Origin: Chitinispirillaceae bacterium
Lineage (GTDB): Bacteria; Fibrobacterota; Chitinivibrionia; Chitinivibrionales; Chitinispirillaceae
Assembly: GCA_016929415.1 (NCBI GenBank)
Contig: JAFGIW010000157.1
Coordinates: 62,001 to 126,000, forward strand
Direction: 5' to 3'
Length of the DNA stretch: 64,000 nt
Shown: positions 9,397 through 19,536 of the stretch, piece after piece
How the letters are laid out: each line of letters opens with the position of its first letter
Position numbering within the stretch: the first letter of the stretch is position 1
Made by a program: the position numbers and the translations under genes
The notes under the pieces: generated by a model
What the model saw: the letters and a program-made list of their open reading frames with translations, nothing else
Database searches by the model: none
What the model was told of the DNA's origin: nothing

Positions 9397-10623
9397 GTGA
9401 TGATGTATAAAATCCGGCAACAGTATACTGTTTCCACCATCGACGATCCGGCGCGTGCAACTCTTAATGAATTGAAACGGCTGAATATGCCTGTTAAGCC
9501 GGGGCAGGCGATCTGTATTGCCGTGGGGAGCCGGGGCATCGACAGCATCGACCGGATCACCCGTGCTGTAGTTGATTTCGTTACATCATGCCGTGCGCGA
9601 CCGTTCATCATTCCGGCAATGGGAAGCCACGGCGGCGCGACACCCGAAGGGCAGCGCGAGGTGCTTGCCGGATACGGCATCACCGGAAAAAGCATGGATG
9701 CGCCGATCGATGCGTCCATGGACGTCGAAGAGCTTGCCGGGGGAGCGGAGTACCGTCTCTTTATCAGCCGTGCAGCAAACCGTGCCGACGGTACCATTCT
9801 CATCAACCGCATCAAGCCGCATACCGACTATCATGGAACTTATGAAAGCGGCCTGGTCAAAATGAGTGTGATCGGGCTTGGAAAACATGCCCAGGCGCTC
9901 GAAATACACCGGTTCGGGGTTCGGGGGCTCAAGGAACTTCTCCCCCGGGCCGCGCGGCGTATCTTTTCAACCGGTAAAGTGCTCGCCGGGGTCGCGATTG
10001 TTGAGAATGCGCTCGACAAGCCGACCCGTATCGAGGCGGTTCCCGTTGAAGCCGTCATGGAACGTGAACCGGCCCTTCTGGCGATGGCCCGCGACAATAT
10101 GGCGCGCCTGCCCGTTGATGAGATCGATCTGCTGATCGTCGATTATATCGGCAAGGACTTCAGCGGCACGGGTCTTGACACGAATATCATCGGGAGGATG
10201 CGGATCCGCGGCGAGCCTGAGCCGCAGCGCCCGTCGATAAAGAGTATTGTCGTGCGGGACATATCGGAACGGTCGCACGGCAATGCACTTGGGATCGGCC
10301 TTGCCGATGTTATTACCCGGCGGTTATATGACAAAATCGACTATGCCGGAATGTATGAAAACGCGACCACCAGCACCTTTTTCGAACGGGTAAAGGTGCC
10401 GATGGTCGCCGAAACCGATGCGGAGGCGCTCCACCGTGCGCTGCGCTGTTGTGGACCGGTGGTGAGCGGGGAAGAACGGGTCGTGCGTATCCGCAACACA
10501 CTGCATCTCGATCACATGTATGTGTCGGAAGCGATCCGTCGGGAGCTTGAATCGAGGGAGACAATCACCGTAGTATCAGGCCCCCAGCCTCTTTGCGAAG
10601 GAAATGAATTCCCGGAGTTCTGA
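9397..10623 (+). CDS. LarA-like / DUF2088 (lactate racemase N-terminal domain) protein
   Basis: 408 aa; GSHGGATPEGQREVLAGYGI and NRIKPHTDYHGTYESGLVKM motifs of the family. Confidence 0.75.
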   Translation: MMMYKIRQQYTVSTIDDPARATLNELKRLNMPVKPGQAICIAVGSRGIDSIDRITRAVVDFVTSCRARPFIIPAMGSHGGATPEGQREVLAGYGITGKSMDAPIDASMDVEELAGGAEYRLFISRAANRADGTILINRIKPHTDYHGTYESGLVKMSVIGLGKHAQALEIHRFGVRGLKELLPRAARRIFSTGKVLAGVAIVENALDKPTRIEAVPVEAVMEREPALLAMARDNMARLPVDEIDLLIVDYIGKDFSGTGLDTNIIGRMRIRGEPEPQRPSIKSIVVRDISERSHGNALGIGLADVITRRLYDKIDYAGMYENATTSTFFERVKVPMVAETDAEALHRALRCCGPVVSGEERVVRIRNTLHLDHMYVSEAIRRELESRETITVVSGPQPLCEGNEFPEF

Positions 10624-10667
10624 AGCGTCGCTGATGCCGGCAGGTAATCCGGCCTTTTACGATCGCA

Positions 10668-11889
10668 TTACCGGTAGAGGGCGTTCGACACTTTTTCAAC
10701 CGCTGCGTCGAGCGCTTGGTCGAGGGCGCCGCCGACGATCGACGATGCGAACTCTCCGTTTTCGAGATCGAAAGGCATTTCGCCGATGGTGTTCCACGAG
10801 TTCTGGTTGTTTTTTCTGCCGGTTTGTTCGCCGCTCACTGTTGCCGTGTAAACCTCCGCCTTTTCCTCAGCGTCGAAAATGAACAGATCGATGCTGATCC
10901 GGCCTATGGAACGTTCATGGTACTCGTCGGCGCGGACGGTGATCTCGGCATGGTTGACAATATCGAAAAACGTGACGGTTCCCGAAATGACGAACCGCGC
11001 TTTCGCCTTTGCCGCCGCATCGGCGGGGGCAGGGGATGCCGAATCGATTGCCGTTATATTCAGACGGCTGTATGCGGAAAGGAGCCGCGTGGCGAGCATT
11101 CGCGGCACCGCATGGCCGATGTCCCACGCGCCCCCGTACTTTGATGCATTGGTAAACGGCAGGATGATGCATTTTTCATCCATATTGCCTGATATGATCA
11201 GCCGGTCCCGCCTCCCTTGCGCCAGATGTGTCGCCACTTCGAAATCAATAACGTCTCGGGGAACCCATAAACGCAGCGAGTCGAGGTCGGCGGTGAGGAG
11301 CGCCGAGGTGACAATCGGATCGGTCTCCCTTTCGATAACGGTTTTACTCGGAGCACCCAGAAATGCAGAAACACCCTTTTGGATGCATCCCACCCTTATC
11401 GTGCCGCAGATCACCTTGACACTAGTGAGCCCGGTTTCCGCTTCAACGCCTACGGCAAAGGAGGTTCCCCGGATGGTTATAACGGAGGTGGGTGTATACA
11501 TACGCATCTCTTCCTTGCGTTTTCCGGGCAGCGCTTTTTTGATAATGAAGAACACGCTGCCCATGAATACGGTCGCATAATTTAAAAGTTTATTCTTTTC
11601 CCGGTTGGTTCCGATATTCACCAGAACCTGTGAACCTCCGCGCATAAACGCCACTGTTTTATCCGGCCAGCGCAGCCGGCCGACTCCGCCCTGAATAATA
11701 CGGACAATATCGTTATTGTATAATTTTTCATCCTGCCTGATGGATACCCATTGTGTGGATCCGGCTCGCTGTACTTCGGCGCTCCCGGAAAGCGAATCGA
11801 GTATCACCGCAGGCCCGGCACTTCGTGCAGGAATCGTTGAGAGTAAGATAATGCTGTAGAAAAGAACCGATTGGACATTATTTCGCATG
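10668..11889 (-). CDS. FecR-domain secreted protein with CsgG-like C-terminal region
   Basis: Start probably MRNNVQSVLFYSIILLSTIPARSAG; FecR pattern (RIIQGGVGRLRWPDKTVAFMRGGSQVLV...TPTSVITIRGTSFAVGV) followed by an IILPFTNASKYGG...VISGTVTF region. Confidence 0.7.
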
Positions 11890-12114
11890 AATTTTTCCTC
11901 TGAGGCGGTTATTCCGATGCGGATGCGGCAGCGGCGGGTGGATGTCACCTGTCGTTATCGGTAAGTCTCATTATTACATTATATTGCCACATTCGTGATT
12001 GTTCAAGTATTCCATTACTTTCTCTTGAAACCGGGAAAGGGAGTTCTTATATTCTGACTTTCCAGCAATGCGGTTTTAGCCGCTGTTCATCGGTAAATAA
12101 ACAAAGGAGACGAT

Positions 12115-13956
12115 ATGAAGATTCCCTTAAGAAGCGCTGAAACGACGCAGGGACGCCGGATGGCGGGCGCACGAAGTCTGTGGCGGGCCAACGGGATGCG
12201 TGAGGATCAGATCGGCAGGCCGGTTATTGCGGTCGTCAATTCCTTCACCCAGTTTGTTCCCGGACATGTGCACCTGCATGAAATCGGGCAGCGGGTGAAA
12301 AAGTTGATCGATGCGCAGGGCTGCTTCGCAGCGGAGTTCGATACGATCGCCATCGACGACGGGATCGCCATGGGGCACGACGGAATGCTGTATTCGTTGC
12401 CGTCACGCGACCTTATCGCCGACAGTGTCGAATACATGTGCAATGCACACAAGGTTGATGCCATGGTCTGCATCACCAATTGCGATAAAATCACCCCCGG
12501 AATGCTGATGGCAGCGATGCGGCTCAACATCCCCGCGATTGTCGTTTCCGGCGGTCCCATGGAGGCCGGTATCTATAATGGTAAGAAGTATGATCTTGTC
12601 GATGCCATGGTGATGGCCGCCGATAACGGGGTCTCCGACGAAGAAATCACAGCGATCGAACAGATCGCCTGCCCGAGTTGCGGCTCCTGTTCGGGCATGT
12701 TTACCGCAAATTCGATGAACTGTCTCACTGAAGCGCTCGGGATGGCGCTGCCCGGCAATGGGACCATCGTCGCAACACACGCTTCACGTCTCTCTCTGTT
12801 CGATAAAGCGGCAGAGAGAATTGTTGAAATGACCAGTAGCTATTATGAGAAGGGGGACACTTCGGTGCTGCCGCGCTCCATCGCGACAAAAGCGGCATTC
12901 CTCAATGCCATGTCGCTTGATATCGCGATGGGAGGATCGACCAACACGGTATTGCACCTGCTCGCGATCGCCCATGCGGCGCAGGTCGATTTTACCATGA
13001 ATGATATCGACAAACTTTCCCGGAAAATACCGGTACTCTGCAAAGTGGCCCCGAGTTCTTCCTACCATCTCGAAGATGTCAACAGGGCCGGCGGCGTCAT
13101 GGCCATTCTCGGCGAGCTCGACCGCAGCGGCCTTATCGATCCGTCGGTACGGCGCGTCGATGCCGCAACGCTCGGCGACGTGCTCGCGGCGCATGATGTC
13201 ATGCGTACGTCATGCGCCGAGGCCGCGAAACAGCTCTATAGAAGCGCTCCCGCCGGTACCGGCAGAAACCTTGTTCTCGGCTCCCAGCAGACCTACGCCG
13301 AACTTGACCTCGATCGTCAAAACGGATGCATCCGTGACAGCAGGCACTGCTATCTGCGTGACGGCGGGCTGGCGGTGCTTTTCGGGAACATCGCGGAGAA
13401 GGGGTGCATTGTCAAGACCGCCGGCGTCGACGAATCGATCCTGAAGTTCAGCGGCACCGCGCGCGTGTATGATTCGCAGGAGGCGGCCTGCGAAGGCATC
13501 CTGCATGATGTAAAGGCCGGTGATGTGGTGGTGATCCGGTATGAAGGGCCGAAGGGCGGCCCGGGAATGCAGGAGATGCTCTACCCGACCTCCTACATCA
13601 AATCCCGTCACCTCGGGAAAGCGTGCGCGCTCATCACCGACGGCCGTTTTTCCGGCGGAACGTCGGGGTTATCAATCGGTCATGTCTCTCCCGAAGCCGC
13701 CGCCGGCGGCGCTATCGCGCTCGTCCGCAACGGCGATACGATCGATATCGATATTACGGCACGGTTGATCACTCTGCGTGTCAATGATGAGACGCTGGCC
13801 GGGCGCCGGCGTGAAGAGGAGACAAAGGGTGAGGCCGCCGCGTTCAGTCCGCAGCATCGAAAACGTGACGTTTCGCAGGCGCTTCGCGCCTATGCGTTGT
13901 TAGTTGCATCGGCCGACCGGGGGGCGGTACGGATCCTTCCCGGCGAGGAAGAGTGA
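12115..13956 (+). CDS. ilvD: dihydroxy-acid dehydratase
   Basis: 613 aa; [54 protein letters not shown]-type motifs. Confidence 0.97.
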   Translation: MKIPLRSAETTQGRRMAGARSLWRANGMREDQIGRPVIAVVNSFTQFVPGHVHLHEIGQRVKKLIDAQGCFAAEFDTIAIDDGIAMGHDGMLYSLPSRDLIADSVEYMCNAHKVDAMVCITNCDKITPGMLMAAMRLNIPAIVVSGGPMEAGIYNGKKYDLVDAMVMAADNGVSDEEITAIEQIACPSCGSCSGMFTANSMNCLTEALGMALPGNGTIVATHASRLSLFDKAAERIVEMTSSYYEKGDTSVLPRSIATKAAFLNAMSLDIAMGGSTNTVLHLLAIAHAAQVDFTMNDIDKLSRKIPVLCKVAPSSSYHLEDVNRAGGVMAILGELDRSGLIDPSVRRVDAATLGDVLAAHDVMRTSCAEAAKQLYRSAPAGTGRNLVLGSQQTYAELDLDRQNGCIRDSRHCYLRDGGLAVLFGNIAEKGCIVKTAGVDESILKFSGTARVYDSQEAACEGILHDVKAGDVVVIRYEGPKGGPGMQEMLYPTSYIKSRHLGKACALITDGRFSGGTSGLSIGHVSPEAAAGGAIALVRNGDTIDIDITARLITLRVNDETLAGRRREEETKGEAAAFSPQHRKRDVSQALRAYALLVASADRGAVRILPGEEE

Positions 13957-13981
13957 CAGCCGATACGCAATGGAACCTTGC

Positions 13982-14071
13982 CTCCCCGACAAATGGTGAG
14001 CGATCAGCGCGGCCATGACGCCGATGGTCATGCCGGTGCAGCCGTCAGGCGAACGCCTGCAGGCCGGGGAG
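13982..14071 (+). ncRNA. candidate multibranched structured RNA between ilvD and GH8
   Basis: Closing stem CTCCCCG/CGGGGAG encloses hairpins CATGAC/GTCATG and AGGCG-AA-CGCCT. Confidence 0.3.
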
Positions 14072-14234
14072 TAAGTGCCAGCCTGCCTCTCGACGAGAGC
14101 GTCGTTTATATGGGACCTCTGAATAATTTAATGAAAAGTGAGTATATTTGATGCAAATGAACGTTTATTTTGTTCTTTTTCACTAATTCTATCCGGAACC
14201 GAAACAGTAACCACATCACGGGAGAGTTTTATCG

Positions 14235-16706
14235 ATGATTCGGTCGCTTCAAAAAGCATGCATAGTATCTTTAATCCTCTATTTACACGCTTCAGCAACC
14301 CTTCTTCCCTATCCTTCGCCGCTTCCGGCGGTGAGTACCTCCTACGATACCATTCTCTTGAAAACCTGGCAGGGAATAAAAAAACGGTTGATCGATCCTT
14401 ATTCGATACCCTTTGTACACCGTCCCCGCTCGGAGGAACCGCACGATGCTGTTTCCGAAGGGATTGGGTATGGTATGATCCTTGCACTTTACTGCAATGA
14501 TCAGACCTACTTCAATAAAATCTGGGATGCCGGTGAGCAATATATGTGGGATGATAATGCTCACCACTACACTTGGCGTGTCAACCAGGACGGGTCAGGC
14601 ATGGGAACAGGGGGGGCCGCAACCGATGCCGAACAGGATATTGCACTCGGGCTTATTTTTGCCGATGGACTCGTGAAGAAAGGAATCTGGAGCACGCACC
14701 AAAGCCCCAAAGGAGCGGATTATGCCGTCCGGGCCCAGGCTATTATCAATAATATCTGGGCTAATTGTGTTGAAGAGGGAAAATATCTCCGTCCAGGTGC
14801 AGTCTGGGGCGGGCGTGGATTTCTCAACCCCGGTTATTTTGCACCGGCATTCTATCGGGTATTTGATGAGTTTGAGCAGGAGAGCCATAACTGGTCTGCG
14901 CTTATCGATCAGTGTTACCAGACGATTGCGGCATCACCTGGATTTGACAACGGGATTGTTCCCGACTGGATGCAGCCCGATGGAAAATATGCATCGTCGG
15001 ATCAACTCGGCTACAATGCCTATGCAGAGGGCATGTTTATGTATAAAGATGGGATCAGGGCCCTCTGGCGGCTTGCGACCGATTGTATCTGGTACAACGA
15101 ACCTCGTGCAAAACAGGCCCTCGATAACGCTTTCGCTTTCATTCAAACCCCCGACCGCGCCAATTTTTTCCAGATGGACGGGAGTCTGCCTGCGCCGACC
15201 GATTCCTTCAAGCTGGGAAAACAGATCGAAGAGAATAAATTAATGCGGCCCCGACGCGAACACAGTGCCTTGACAACAGGCATGTGGGCGACCGCGGCGA
15301 TGGCCGCGGGCGGGCCTCAGGCGGCCGAGCCGTTCAGTGAAGAGCTGCTGCGATTCTATGAGGGTGCCGATTACTGGGGCAGGTCGTCCGATCCGGACAA
15401 TGAGGATACCCTTCATAACGAAATGTATTTCGACCAATTCATGGCCTGGTTCGGCGCTTCGCTGATTTCGGGAGTGTTCACCAATCTTTGGGAAGATTTC
15501 AAGGACTCCCTTCCTGAGGTCGCCGTGGCCCTGAAAGATACGCCGGTGGTTGCGCCGCTCGATATCGACGCGAACAGAGAACCGTTACTGATAAGAGCCC
15601 TCTTCACCAAACCGGCGCGCTGGAGCGTGGAACTGCGGCACTGGGACATCGATACCGCCGCAGTGCAGTTTACCGGCAGCGGCGCAGAGGTCGCCCTGGA
15701 GTGGAGCGGCACATCAGCGGATGGAAAGGGTATGCCGCAGGGTGCCTATCGCGTAACCATCTCCGCCCGCGGGATGAACGGCTCCTATACCAAAATGGTA
15801 TGGCTGGGCCGCTCGCTTGATCTCAAATCGGGAAGCAGGCTTATCATCGACAATTTTATCGACGGCGACCTCAAGCCCTATTTCGGTTCGCACTGGGGGA
15901 GCTACACCGAACAGAGCGACGGGAAAAACGGGAAAACCGCCATCAAACGGCTCGCGGTTGCCTCCGAGGAAACCCCGCCTGCCCTCCACTGGGCGTTTCG
16001 TCTTGACGGAAGCCAGCAGCTCGGGTTCAATCCCTATGCCGCACTTGAATGGAACTGCGCGTCAGAGGACAGCGGTTTCCTTGTTACCGGCCTCGACACG
16101 CTCGTTTTTTCGGCGCGGTCGTCGTCCGATCTGGCGTTGTCGGTGCAGTTTATCACCAGCGATATCGGTGATCACACCTTTTTTGAAGACTCCGTTTCGC
16201 TGAGTACGCAAGTAAAGGAGTATTGCCTTGCGGTTAAGGAATTCAGGCGGCGTCTGGGCGGTTCCGGGGGGTCGCTCGACCTTTCGAAATGCACCGCCAT
16301 CCGGTTCCAGGCGCAGGGCCCCGACGGAACGGAAAATGAAATCATCATGGAGAAGATGCTTTTTGCCGGGAACCTCGCTTCGCTTTATTCCTCGCCGCCA
16401 CCCTATCTCCCTCCCGAACAGGGTATCGGCGTTCACGGCACGCGGCGGTGTGCGGCCGTAAGTATCCGGACCATACGGACGCCGCGGTCAGTCGTCATTG
16501 AGCTTCCGTCGCCGTTTTCCGCCGCCACGCTTGATATTGTCGCGATTACCGGACGGAGGGTGAAACGGATACTATCAGCAAACGATCAACGCGTGTGCTG
16601 GGATTTTACCGGCCCGGACGGGGCGCTTGTGCCGGCCGCATGCTATATCGCCGTGATACGCTCCGGGAGGCTGGTATACCGGGTGCTCTTGCATCATCTG
16701 CCGTAA
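14235..16706 (+). CDS. secreted glycoside hydrolase family 8-like enzyme with C-terminal sorting-type domain
   Basis: SEGIGYGMILALYCNDQTYFNKIWDAG...HYTWRV...GGAATDAEQDIALGLIFA (GH8 signature) and C-terminal VVIELPSPFSAATLDIVAITGRRVKRIL...GRLVYRVLLH. Confidence 0.88.
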   Translation: MIRSLQKACIVSLILYLHASATLLPYPSPLPAVSTSYDTILLKTWQGIKKRLIDPYSIPFVHRPRSEEPHDAVSEGIGYGMILALYCNDQTYFNKIWDAGEQYMWDDNAHHYTWRVNQDGSGMGTGGAATDAEQDIALGLIFADGLVKKGIWSTHQSPKGADYAVRAQAIINNIWANCVEEGKYLRPGAVWGGRGFLNPGYFAPAFYRVFDEFEQESHNWSALIDQCYQTIAASPGFDNGIVPDWMQPDGKYASSDQLGYNAYAEGMFMYKDGIRALWRLATDCIWYNEPRAKQALDNAFAFIQTPDRANFFQMDGSLPAPTDSFKLGKQIEENKLMRPRREHSALTTGMWATAAMAAGGPQAAEPFSEELLRFYEGADYWGRSSDPDNEDTLHNEMYFDQFMAWFGASLISGVFTNLWEDFKDSLPEVAVALKDTPVVAPLDIDANREPLLIRALFTKPARWSVELRHWDIDTAAVQFTGSGAEVALEWSGTSADGKGMPQGAYRVTISARGMNGSYTKMVWLGRSLDLKSGSRLIIDNFIDGDLKPYFGSHWGSYTEQSDGKNGKTAIKRLAVASEETPPALHWAFRLDGSQQLGFNPYAALEWNCASEDSGFLVTGLDTLVFSARSSSDLALSVQFITSDIGDHTFFEDSVSLSTQVKEYCLAVKEFRRRLGGSGGSLDLSKCTAIRFQAQGPDGTENEIIMEKMLFAGNLASLYSSPPPYLPPEQGIGVHGTRRCAAVSIRTIRTPRSVVIELPSPFSAATLDIVAITGRRVKRILSANDQRVCWDFTGPDGALVPAACYIAVIRSGRLVYRVLLHHLP

Positions 16707-16769
16707 CCCTCCGCAGGTAGTATTTTTCACGTCACAACCCCGTTATCCGAAGGAAACGGCAGTTTCGTT

Positions 16770-19316
16770 ATGACCAACCATATAAAAAAGGCCGTCGAAA
16801 CGGCGCTTCTTCCTCATGTGCAGAAACCGATGCGGTATGCGGGGGGTGAACTCAATTGTATCCGTAAAGATCTCTCCGCCGTCAGCGTCCACGGGGTCCT
16901 CTGTTTTCCCGATCTGTACGATATCGGGATGTCGCACACGGGGTTGCAGATTCTTTACCATATTGTCAACCGTATGGATCATTGGGCGCTCTCGCGCTGT
17001 TTCCATCCCTGGAGTGATGCCGAGGCGGTCATGCGGCGGCAGGGGATACCGCTCTATACGCTCGAGTACTTCACTCCTGTCCGTGAAGCGGACTGGATCG
17101 GATTCTCGGTCCAGTATGAACTGCACTGCACCAATATCGTCAACATGATCGATCTGGCCGGAGTCTCGCCGCTGCGCAGCGGCCGGACCGATCGCGATCC
17201 ACTCGTGATGGCAGGGGGTCCCTGCGTCGGGAACCCGGAGCCGCTCGCGCCTTTTATCGATCTGTTCGTTATCGGAGACGGAGAAGAGGCGATAGTGCGC
17301 ATCATCAGGATTCTGGAGCGGGGAAAAGCGGCCGGCCTATCCCGAACGGAGCTTTTACGGCAGGCGGCAATGATAGAGGGGGTTTATGTTCCGGCACGTT
17401 ACGATGTCGTCCGGTCGGGCACCTTCCTGATACCGCAGATGAGTGGCGCCGTTCCACAACCGGTACGTGCGGCAAAAATACCGGTTCTTGACGATGAATA
17501 CTATCCCCGCAGACCGTTGGTACCGCTCATCGAGGTGGTTCATCACCGGCTTGCGGTTGAAGTGATGCGGGGCTGTACACGCGGGTGCCGTTTCTGCAGC
17601 GCGGGAATGTACTACCGTCCGGTCCGTGAGAGGGCGGCAGCGGCGGTGTGCGGGCAGATAAAAAACGGCATTGAAACGACCGGATGGCAGGAGGTCGGTC
17701 TGCTCAGCCTCTCCACCGCCGATTACTCCCCGCTTTCACCGCTCCTACAGTCCCTGCAATCCCTCCGGCGTGCCTACCATATTTCCTGTGCCCTGCCCTC
17801 CACACGCCTCGATGCGCTTTCATCCGATCAACTTGATTTGTTCAGCAAAGTATCAGCGGTTTCATCGTTTACCATAGCGCCCGAAGCGGGGAGCGAGCGG
17901 CTCCGCAGGGTTATCAATAAAAATTTTACCGACGATACCATTTATGCGGCGGTGACCGAGCTGATGCGCCGCAATGTGCAGACGCTCAAACTCTATTTCA
18001 TGCTGGGATTGCCGACAGAAACGCAGGAAGATGTCGAGGCGATCGCGGCCATGGTAATCCGTATCGCCGGGGTCGTACGCGCCGCCTCGGCTCGACGGAC
18101 GGTCGCCGTTTCACTTTCGCCGTTTTCTCCCAAGCCGCATACCCCTTTTGAGCGCGAACGGATGGAGGATCCGCGTAATATCATCGAGAAGGGGGCTGCG
18201 GTCAAGCGGTCGCTCCGTCATTGTAAAAATGTAAAGGTAACCTACCGCAATCCCGATCAGACCGTGCTTGAAACGATCCTGGCGCGCGGCGATCGTGCGG
18301 TCGGGAACCTTGTGTATCATGCCTGGCGGCAGGGGGCGCGGTTTGACGGCTGGAATGAGTGCTTCGAGCTGCGGCGATGGGTTGACGCGGCGGCCGCATT
18401 GTCAATTGATATAGAGCCGTTTTTGAGCGCCGTTGCCCCTGAACAGCCGCTTCCCTGGTCGGCAGTGAGTACCGGTGTTGCCTCCGCATTCCTTGAAGAT
18501 GAACGGCGGCGGGCCTATCGGGAGGAAACAACACCCGATTGCAGGGACTCCCGATGCGGCGGGTGCGGGATATGTACTCCGGCGCTGCAGCCCGTCTACC
18601 ATCGTGAGAAGACGCCGTATGCCTCCGGTGTCGAGTGTGGGGAAGTCTCCATAAATACCGGGAGAAATGCCGTTTATTTTTACCGTTTCTTTTATCGCAA
18701 AACCGGTGTCATGCGTTTTCTCGGCCATCTCGATATGGTCGCCGTTATTCATCGCGCCTGCCGCATGGCACAGATTCCGCTTGCCTTTTCACATGGTTTC
18801 AATCCGCTTCCCCGGATAGCATTCGGTCCGCCGCTTCCTTTTGGAGTGGAGGGAATACATGAGGCATTCGATGCGGCAATGACCGATGAACCGGACATCG
18901 ACCTGTTAATAATGAACCGCCGGTTGCCTGAAGGATTGAAAATTGAGGGGTACCATTCAATCCCCAGGGGAGAGCCGTCGTTAAATGAAGCGATTATCGC
19001 AGCGACCTATCATTTTCTTCCCCTGGAATCGGTTGATGGGCAAATGGTGTCAGAGCAGATTGGAGAACTTCTTTCACGCGAGTCGATCATTATCCGCATT
19101 GAGAAGAAAGGGGTAAGAAAAGAGAAAGATATTCGCCATGGAATAATTGATCTGTCGATTGCAGCGCGGGGGAACTTGTTGAAAGCCGTTCTTTTTATGA
19201 AATCCCCCCATTCATGCAAACCGTCCGAACTGCTTTCTGCGCTTTTCAAGGGTCGGATTCCCGATCTCCTGATATCCCGTCAGGAGTGTTTGAAGGAGAA
19301 TTTGACGGCGCTTTAG
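16770..19316 (+). CDS. TIGR03960-like radical SAM protein fused to TIGR03936/DUF2344 domain
   Basis: RGCTRGCRFCSAGMYYRPVRER (CxxxCxxC) and C-terminal YRFFYRKTGVMRFLGHLDMVAVIHRACRMAQIPLAFSHGFNPLPRIAFGPPLPFGVEG. Confidence 0.92.
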   Translation: MTNHIKKAVETALLPHVQKPMRYAGGELNCIRKDLSAVSVHGVLCFPDLYDIGMSHTGLQILYHIVNRMDHWALSRCFHPWSDAEAVMRRQGIPLYTLEYFTPVREADWIGFSVQYELHCTNIVNMIDLAGVSPLRSGRTDRDPLVMAGGPCVGNPEPLAPFIDLFVIGDGEEAIVRIIRILERGKAAGLSRTELLRQAAMIEGVYVPARYDVVRSGTFLIPQMSGAVPQPVRAAKIPVLDDEYYPRRPLVPLIEVVHHRLAVEVMRGCTRGCRFCSAGMYYRPVRERAAAAVCGQIKNGIETTGWQEVGLLSLSTADYSPLSPLLQSLQSLRRAYHISCALPSTRLDALSSDQLDLFSKVSAVSSFTIAPEAGSERLRRVINKNFTDDTIYAAVTELMRRNVQTLKLYFMLGLPTETQEDVEAIAAMVIRIAGVVRAASARRTVAVSLSPFSPKPHTPFERERMEDPRNIIEKGAAVKRSLRHCKNVKVTYRNPDQTVLETILARGDRAVGNLVYHAWRQGARFDGWNECFELRRWVDAAAALSIDIEPFLSAVAPEQPLPWSAVSTGVASAFLEDERRRAYREETTPDCRDSRCGGCGICTPALQPVYHREKTPYASGVECGEVSINTGRNAVYFYRFFYRKTGVMRFLGHLDMVAVIHRACRMAQIPLAFSHGFNPLPRIAFGPPLPFGVEGIHEAFDAAMTDEPDIDLLIMNRRLPEGLKIEGYHSIPRGEPSLNEAIIAATYHFLPLESVDGQMVSEQIGELLSRESIIIRIEKKGVRKEKDIRHGIIDLSIAARGNLLKAVLFMKSPHSCKPSELLSALFKGRIPDLLISRQECLKENLTAL

Positions 19317-19536
19317 ATGCTTTTTAAGGATAAAGAATGAATTTATAGTAAAACGCAGTGAATAAAGTAAGAAAAAGGTTAAAAAAAATGAACCTTTATT
19401 TATTTATATTAAACAAATTTTACAATACAAATATAATATTCCGTTTTTGAAGTTATATTATTCATCACAGGGCTAACTTCAAGTTTTAATAGGAATAAGA
19501 CTTAATCGATTAACAACCATTTCAAAGGAGTGCGCC

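Noticed and set aside
12403-12780. minus-strand ORF inside ilvD
   Set aside because: Shadow ORF opposite highly conserved ilvD motifs.
14060-14140. Resemblance of GGCCGGGGAGTAA to the start of yybP-ykoY (manganese) riboswitches
   Set aside because: Only the short GGGGAGTA string matches; the remaining conserved parts are not evident.
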